Shown here in pieces: positions 6,321-10,153 of a DNA stretch of 10,153 nucleotides (the stretch's first letter is position 1; every line of letters starts with the position of its first letter). Source of the stretch: CAYGZC01 sp964354225 (GTDB taxonomy: Bacteria; Bacteroidota; Ignavibacteria; UBA10030; SZUA-254); contig CAYGZC010000140.1 in assembly GCA_964354225.1 (NCBI GenBank), forward strand, positions 1 through 10,153. The letters are read 5' to 3'. Position numbers and translations under genes: made by a program. Under the pieces are notes generated by a model. That model searched no databases. It was not told the origin of the DNA and saw nothing but the letters and a program-made list of their open reading frames with translations.

Positions 6321-7874
6321 TCAATGTCTTTGAAAAAAGATTTTTGAGATCATATCTTGAAGATGAATCATCGGTATCCAAGCATTGAATTTTCGAATAC
6401 GATAGATGTCAGCTGTGAGAGAAAATTGTTCGGGTTGTTTCATCCAGCGCAACTCTTTAAAATTGATCATTGACTGAGGTTCTGTGATTATTTCTCTTCC
6501 GTCTGGCTGAACAATACGTATCCACAAATCAGATTCCACGTTTGAGACGTTTATGTTCAGCATCGGATTTTTAAATGTCAATTCCATTTTCAGTTGATGT
6601 CGTCTTTTCCACCAAATAGCATAATCTATCATCCGATATGTTTTCATACTATGGCTCTTGACAAACTCAAAGATAGACTTCACAACAGCATCATTCCCAT
6701 TTTTGGGATGGTGATAAAGAATCACCGGCTCTCTATTCATCAGCTTCGTTTCCATCAAGCGATGGTAATACTGAATCATCATACTTTCATCGAATCCCAG
6801 CCGCCGCAAGCTGCCGATACTTATTGGATGAACCGGTAGTTGCATTGCTGCAGATTTTTTTTCAACTACAATTGGAAACGAAGGCACGTTATCATAATCA
6901 TATGAAAATTCCGACGAATAGTCAAAACCGCATTCGTTTATTACTTGAGATATTCCACTATTCCATTTTCCAAAAGGTGCTGCAAAACCCGATGCTCGTA
7001 GTCCAATATTGGCAAACGATTCAATCGCCATCCGGATGTTGACGATGTTCTGATCATAATCCTCATAAGTTTCATGCTCATAACAATGAATACCAATCTC
7101 CTGTCCCGCCATCTGCTTGAACATCGGGAGAAACTCTTTTTGACTTTTCACATCAACGAACCATGTAGCGGGTACTTCGTACGATTTAATAAGATTGTAA
7201 AGATGCTCTATCTCGCGTTTATTAGCATAATCGGTATCAATTCGCCACGAAAAAATTGTCTGTGAATCTTTAGGAAAATACCATTTATGAACAAATGGCA
7301 GTCCGCTCTGATGATGAAGAATCTCTAACGAGCGAGATACAAGTTTCAACAAACTCCCTTTTGATACCCATGAAACTTGCTCGAAGGGGAGTCGATGATG
7401 GTTTGCGTAAAATGATTTTGTTGTCGTTCGGTTATCTAAAACAACTTCACCTGCATCAAATGGCAGGACAATAACATTACCACCTCCATATTCACCGAGG
7501 TAACCTGTAAATTGTCCATACGAGGTTCTTAAAATATTTGCGTGAGATGGTATATTACCAACCAAACCAACGTCTAACATTCCAATGCCTGAGAATTTCG
7601 AATCTTTCTCCTCAAGAAGATATTTGATGAACGTTTGAGCTGTTTTCGTGCCGGATAACTGCGAATATTTTCTTCCCGAGCAAATAATTACACCCCCATT
7701 AGATAAATAATCTCGGACTGAATTATTCTCGTTAACACTATCGGGAACTATTAGCACACTTAGCTCATCAGTGCCGGGTATATTGGTAACAACTTTATAC
7801 GGAATTCCCACCTGTTCCAAAAGCAATCGCCAGCCGGCTGAATTTTCCCCAAGTATGCCTATCTTTAAAACCAT
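6321..7874 (-). CDS. Polysaccharide deacetylase-like (NodB-domain) protein with N-terminal alpha/beta domain
   Basis: A 517-residue protein in three parts. Residues 1-200 look like a Rossmann/GATase-like alpha/beta domain (MVLKIGILGENSAGW; LSVLIVPDS; NGGVIICSG) of unknown role. Residues about 205-425 are a NodB-type carbohydrate-esterase-4 domain, and 426-517 look like a beta-sandwich tail. Against the five CE4 motifs, motif 1 is RIDTDY (D213, D215 instead of TFDDG), motif 2 is H263-x3-H267 as expected, motif 3 is AAPFG (298-302) with alanine where the catalytic-support arginine normally sits, and motif 5 is LYHHP (386-390). Metal binding is plausible, but activity is uncertain. There is no signal peptide, so it is probably cytoplasmic. 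The ATG at 7874 shares one base with the flippase stop (TGATG). Likely role: modifying or recognising the lipid-linked glycan. Confidence 0.82.
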   Translation of the reverse strand: MVLKIGILGENSAGWRLLLEQVGIPYKVVTNIPGTDELSVLIVPDSVNENNSVRDYLSNGGVIICSGRKYSQLSGTKTAQTFIKYLLEEKDSKFSGIGMLDVGLVGNIPSHANILRTSYGQFTGYLGEYGGGNVIVLPFDAGEVVLDNRTTTKSFYANHHRLPFEQVSWVSKGSLLKLVSRSLEILHHQSGLPFVHKWYFPKDSQTIFSWRIDTDYANKREIEHLYNLIKSYEVPATWFVDVKSQKEFLPMFKQMAGQEIGIHCYEHETYEDYDQNIVNIRMAIESFANIGLRASGFAAPFGKWNSGISQVINECGFDYSSEFSYDYDNVPSFPIVVEKKSAAMQLPVHPISIGSLRRLGFDESMMIQYYHRLMETKLMNREPVILYHHPKNGNDAVVKSIFEFVKSHSMKTYRMIDYAIWWKRRHQLKMELTFKNPMLNINVSNVESDLWIRIVQPDGREIITEPQSMINFKELRWMKQPEQFSLTADIYRIRKFNAWIPMIHLQDMISKIFFQRH

Positions 7875-9268
7875 CAAATTCTTTTTAAAAGATTTAAGAC
7901 TTCTTCGGTGGTTATTGCTTTAATGGCAAAGAGCAAGACTCCATAAAACAATGCGCCAAATAAAATACTTAAGAATACATTCATTGATGGAAGCACTCCG
8001 ACGGCTACGCCCATAACAATTACAGATAAGATGATTTGCACAATGGGTTCTGGTAAAGGAATACTGATGGAACACTGAAGTTGCCTTCGCATGAAAATCA
8101 ATGTTGCTGCCTCAGACACGATCATTGCCGCCGCGGTGCCTGCTACACCAAAAAGTTTTGTGCAAACGATTGTCGATACCCCATAGATTATTACGCTAAT
8201 GATCATCACGGAAGCATAAGCTTTTTCTTGACCGATAGCAAGCAATCCTGATATATAGATAGTATGAATCATCGTAAAAAAGAAAAACCAAATGAGAATG
8301 CGGAAGATATCAATTGCAGAGGTATACTGCATACCAAAAACAGTTAGGACAATTTTATCGGCAAGGATTGTTCCACCAACACATATTGGGAGCGTTGTAA
8401 TTAATATCCATTTAAGTGCAAGTTTTAGAGTAGAAGATAATAACTCTGGTGATTGATTATGTAGACGTGCAGAAGCCGGAATCAGCAGTGCCCCAAACAC
8501 CCGATCGAGCATAAGGAGGAAAAAGACCAGCTTATTGGCAGCACTAAAAATTCCTGCGTCGCTATTTGTTAGAATAATACCAATCACAAGTATTGGTAAA
8601 TTAATGCTTATAGTAGACAGAATAGAGCCGCCACCGAGTGGCAGCGCTTGCTCTATCAACGACCTCCATCCGAAAAGTGAAAACATCAGCCGACTGCCGC
8701 TGCTTATTCGTCTATAATAAAACCACATGATACATGAAGCAGCAATCTCCCCCCCAATAGCAGCAGCTGCAACCCATAAGATATCGCTGGCGGAACGAAC
8801 AAAACCAAGAATCAATAATAAATAAATAATTGCCGACAGCATTCTGCCCGCACCTACGATCCCCATCTGTTCTTTACCTTGATAATACCAATCGAGGAAA
8901 AATGCTTGTGGAAAAAGTGTGATGCAGAATAGAATCATCATTAATGCAATAGTATCGTTCGAGATAAAAAAAACAGCAGCAAGTGACACTAAAATAAATG
9001 CACCAAATGAAGAAATCAGACGAATAGTTATAATAGTGTTAACAAGCCCTGATGACTCTCCGCGAGCGATAGCTCGAAGCCCATACGAACCCAGGCCGGC
9101 GGAGCTTACAACTAAAGCATACGACAAGACCGTATATCCGATATTGATTACACCAAAGCCACCCACGCCTACTTTCCTTGCGAGAAATGCAATGGTGAAA
9201 AAACCGAGTACTCTTCGTACAATATCGCTCCCGATTATGGCAAGGAAATTCTTTGAGTGGCGTTTCAT
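7874..9268 (-). CDS. Oligosaccharide flippase (Wzx/RfbX-like, MOP superfamily)
   Basis: A 464-residue polytopic inner-membrane protein with about 12 to 14 hydrophobic segments, the usual size for polysaccharide-biosynthesis flippases that move lipid-linked glycans from the cytoplasmic to the periplasmic face. The start is typical: FLARKVGVGGFGVINIGYT at about 28-46, then GLGSYGLRAIARG at 58-70. These glycine and arginine positions are conserved in the PF01943/PF13440 families. A second family-like stretch is ALPLGGGSILSTIS (208-221). Its ATG overlaps the stop of the upstream glycosyltransferase by 4 bases (ATGA, 9265-9268), and its stop overlaps the next start, so it is tightly coupled on both sides. 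The transported glycan is unknown. I give no wzx symbol because no Wzy polymerase or chain-length regulator is visible here. Confidence 0.92.
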   Translation of the reverse strand: MKRHSKNFLAIIGSDIVRRVLGFFTIAFLARKVGVGGFGVINIGYTVLSYALVVSSAGLGSYGLRAIARGESSGLVNTIITIRLISSFGAFILVSLAAVFFISNDTIALMMILFCITLFPQAFFLDWYYQGKEQMGIVGAGRMLSAIIYLLLILGFVRSASDILWVAAAAIGGEIAASCIMWFYYRRISSGSRLMFSLFGWRSLIEQALPLGGGSILSTISINLPILVIGIILTNSDAGIFSAANKLVFFLLMLDRVFGALLIPASARLHNQSPELLSSTLKLALKWILITTLPICVGGTILADKIVLTVFGMQYTSAIDIFRILIWFFFFTMIHTIYISGLLAIGQEKAYASVMIISVIIYGVSTIVCTKLFGVAGTAAAMIVSEAATLIFMRRQLQCSISIPLPEPIVQIILSVIVMGVAVGVLPSMNVFLSILFGALFYGVLLFAIKAITTEEVLNLLKRI

Positions 9269-10153
9269 TTTTCATTTCCCCGGATTAGACGCACTAACTC
9301 ATTCTCACGCCGCTCTTTTGGGAACAGAGAAACAATACGCGCTCGGGCTTTCGCACCATTATCTTCATTCATGTTTAATGCAGATTGAAGAGCCGCCACA
9401 AGCGCAGCACTATCGTTCGAAGGCACAAGAATTCCTGTATTGCTTACTGCTGTTGGATTGCCGCACACTTCAGTCGCAACCGGAATACATCCACACAGCA
9501 TTGCTTCACAAAGTGCATTCGGCAGCCCTTCCCATCGAGATGGTTGGCAATATACTTTTGCACGCTGGTAAAACGGTAAAATATCATTACGTGATATCAC
9601 ACCATAGAATTCCATGTTCAACGGCGGTCGCAACTTAAGTGCAAGCTCTGGATCAGTGCCAACGATAATAAATCTTACATTAGGTAAAGTCTTCGCTGCT
9701 TCAATGAGTGTATCTATCCCCTTCCGCTTGAAAGTTACTGCATCACGAACCGCCGCAACTGTTAAGACTATAGATTCCTTAACGCCTAACGGTTTCCAAA
9801 AATGACTGTCGTAGCCAGTCGGCAGGTAAGAAATATTTACCCCGTCATATTCAGCAAGCTTGATTGCCTGCTCTTTCAAAAAGGGATCAACAACAAGAAT
9901 GCGCGTAGCATTCCTGAATACATAACGAACAAGCAGTGACTTCCACGGACTTAACCAGATACCGTAATTTAGTGCCTTATCCTTCGCAGCATCCACTCCA
10001 CCAACAATGACGATTGATTTCAAACCCAACATTTTACCAACCACAACTCCGACAAATGCATAGGTAGACGCAAACCAGCAGAAAACGACGTCGGTGGAGA
10101 AAACACGAAAAAATATTTTTATGATTGCGATAAGCCCATGACCGATTTGCTTC
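9265..10153 (-). CDS. Glycosyltransferase, GT4 family (5' end outside window)
   Basis: The reading frame stays open to the right edge, so at least 295 residues are coded here and the true start lies beyond 10153. A GTG at 10044 is in frame, but homologous-looking sequence continues upstream (DVVFCWFAST, then a helix with GVVVGKMLG), so it is not the start. Visible parts are the end of the N-terminal acceptor domain (SIVIVGGVDAA), the interdomain PTGYD, and the donor domain with FKRKG and the E-x7-E motif in WEGLPNALCE, ending in GCIPVATEVCGNP. The RWEGLPN variant is common in GT4 enzymes of capsule and O-antigen clusters. The stop overlaps the flippase ATG, so it is the upstream member of the same transcript. 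Sugar donor and acceptor are not assignable. Confidence 0.9.
   Translation of the reverse strand, partial: KQIGHGLIAIIKIFFRVFSTDVVFCWFASTYAFVGVVVGKMLGLKSIVIVGGVDAAKDKALNYGIWLSPWKSLLVRYVFRNATRILVVDPFLKEQAIKLAEYDGVNISYLPTGYDSHFWKPLGVKESIVLTVAAVRDAVTFKRKGIDTLIEAAKTLPNVRFIIVGTDPELALKLRPPLNMEFYGVISRNDILPFYQRAKVYCQPSRWEGLPNALCEAMLCGCIPVATEVCGNPTAVSNTGILVPSNDSAALVAALQSALNMNEDNGAKARARIVSLFPKERRENELVRLIRGNEK

Noticed and set aside
7875..7877. TTG as the start of the deacetylase-like gene
   Set aside because: The ATG immediately following is the stronger codon and forms the standard TGATG junction with the flippase stop.
8919..9638. A 239-codon plus-strand ORF
   Set aside because: It lies antisense across the flippase/glycosyltransferase junction, both of which have strong family motifs and coupled starts; its translation shows no recognisable domain and is most simply a shadow ORF.
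10042..10044. GTG as the start of the right-hand glycosyltransferase
   Set aside because: The frame remains open to the window edge and the upstream residues fit the N-terminal GT-B domain, so the gene is truncated by the window.
1..10153. CRISPR arrays, tRNA or rRNA genes, insertion sequences, phage or defence genes
   Set aside because: I saw no regularly spaced repeats, cloverleaf-like segments, transposase or integrase motifs, or terminal inverted repeats; nearly all the sequence is accounted for by the called genes.

Overview
All credible genes in this window lie on the minus strand, so transcription runs from high to low coordinates. Base composition is moderately AT-rich. Two proteins carry export signals (one lipoprotein, one Sec signal peptide). 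An oligosaccharide flippase lies among sugar-transfer genes, and an oxygen-sensitive ferredoxin-linked 2-oxoacid oxidoreductase is encoded. This fits a Gram-negative anaerobe or facultative anaerobe. Two candidate promoters resemble the Bacteroidota-type -33/-7 signal (TTTG, then TAnnTTTG), so a Bacteroidota/Ignavibacteria-like (FCB group) host is my best guess. That placement is inference and weakly supported.

Region 1, about 10153 down to 5202, is a surface-polysaccharide cluster. In order of transcription it holds a GT4 glycosyltransferase (start outside the window), a Wzx/RfbX-like flippase, a two-part protein with a divergent NodB polysaccharide-deacetylase domain, and a second GT4 glycosyltransferase. 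Stop and start codons overlap at the first two junctions, and a 66-base gap precedes the second glycosyltransferase. The cluster presumably assembles a lipid-linked glycan, trims or recognises it, and moves it across the inner membrane. A small uncharacterised lipoprotein (4430-5209) overlaps the end of the second glycosyltransferase by 8 bases and may be an envelope partner.

Region 2, 4364 down to 2554, is a two-gene unit: an exported alpha/beta hydrolase with an N-terminal beta-rich domain, then a four-helix membrane protein coupled to it through a GTGA overlap.

Region 3, 2374 down to 1, is a compact operon for a four-subunit 2-oxoacid:ferredoxin oxidoreductase: a two-cluster ferredoxin (delta), alpha, thiamine-diphosphate-binding beta, and the start of gamma, which runs off the left edge. 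The order D-A-B-C and the motifs best fit 2-oxoglutarate:ferredoxin oxidoreductase (Kor), though 2-oxoisovalerate cannot be excluded. The 179-base gap upstream (2375-2553) holds a candidate promoter and an inverted repeat overlapping it.

I see no RNA gene, CRISPR array, insertion sequence or phage gene. The metabolic genes are ordinary. The less ordinary points are the deacetylase-like protein lacking the usual motif-3 arginine, the lipoprotein embedded in the glycan cluster, the inverted repeat over the kor promoter, and a tiny ORF coupled to the second glycosyltransferase.
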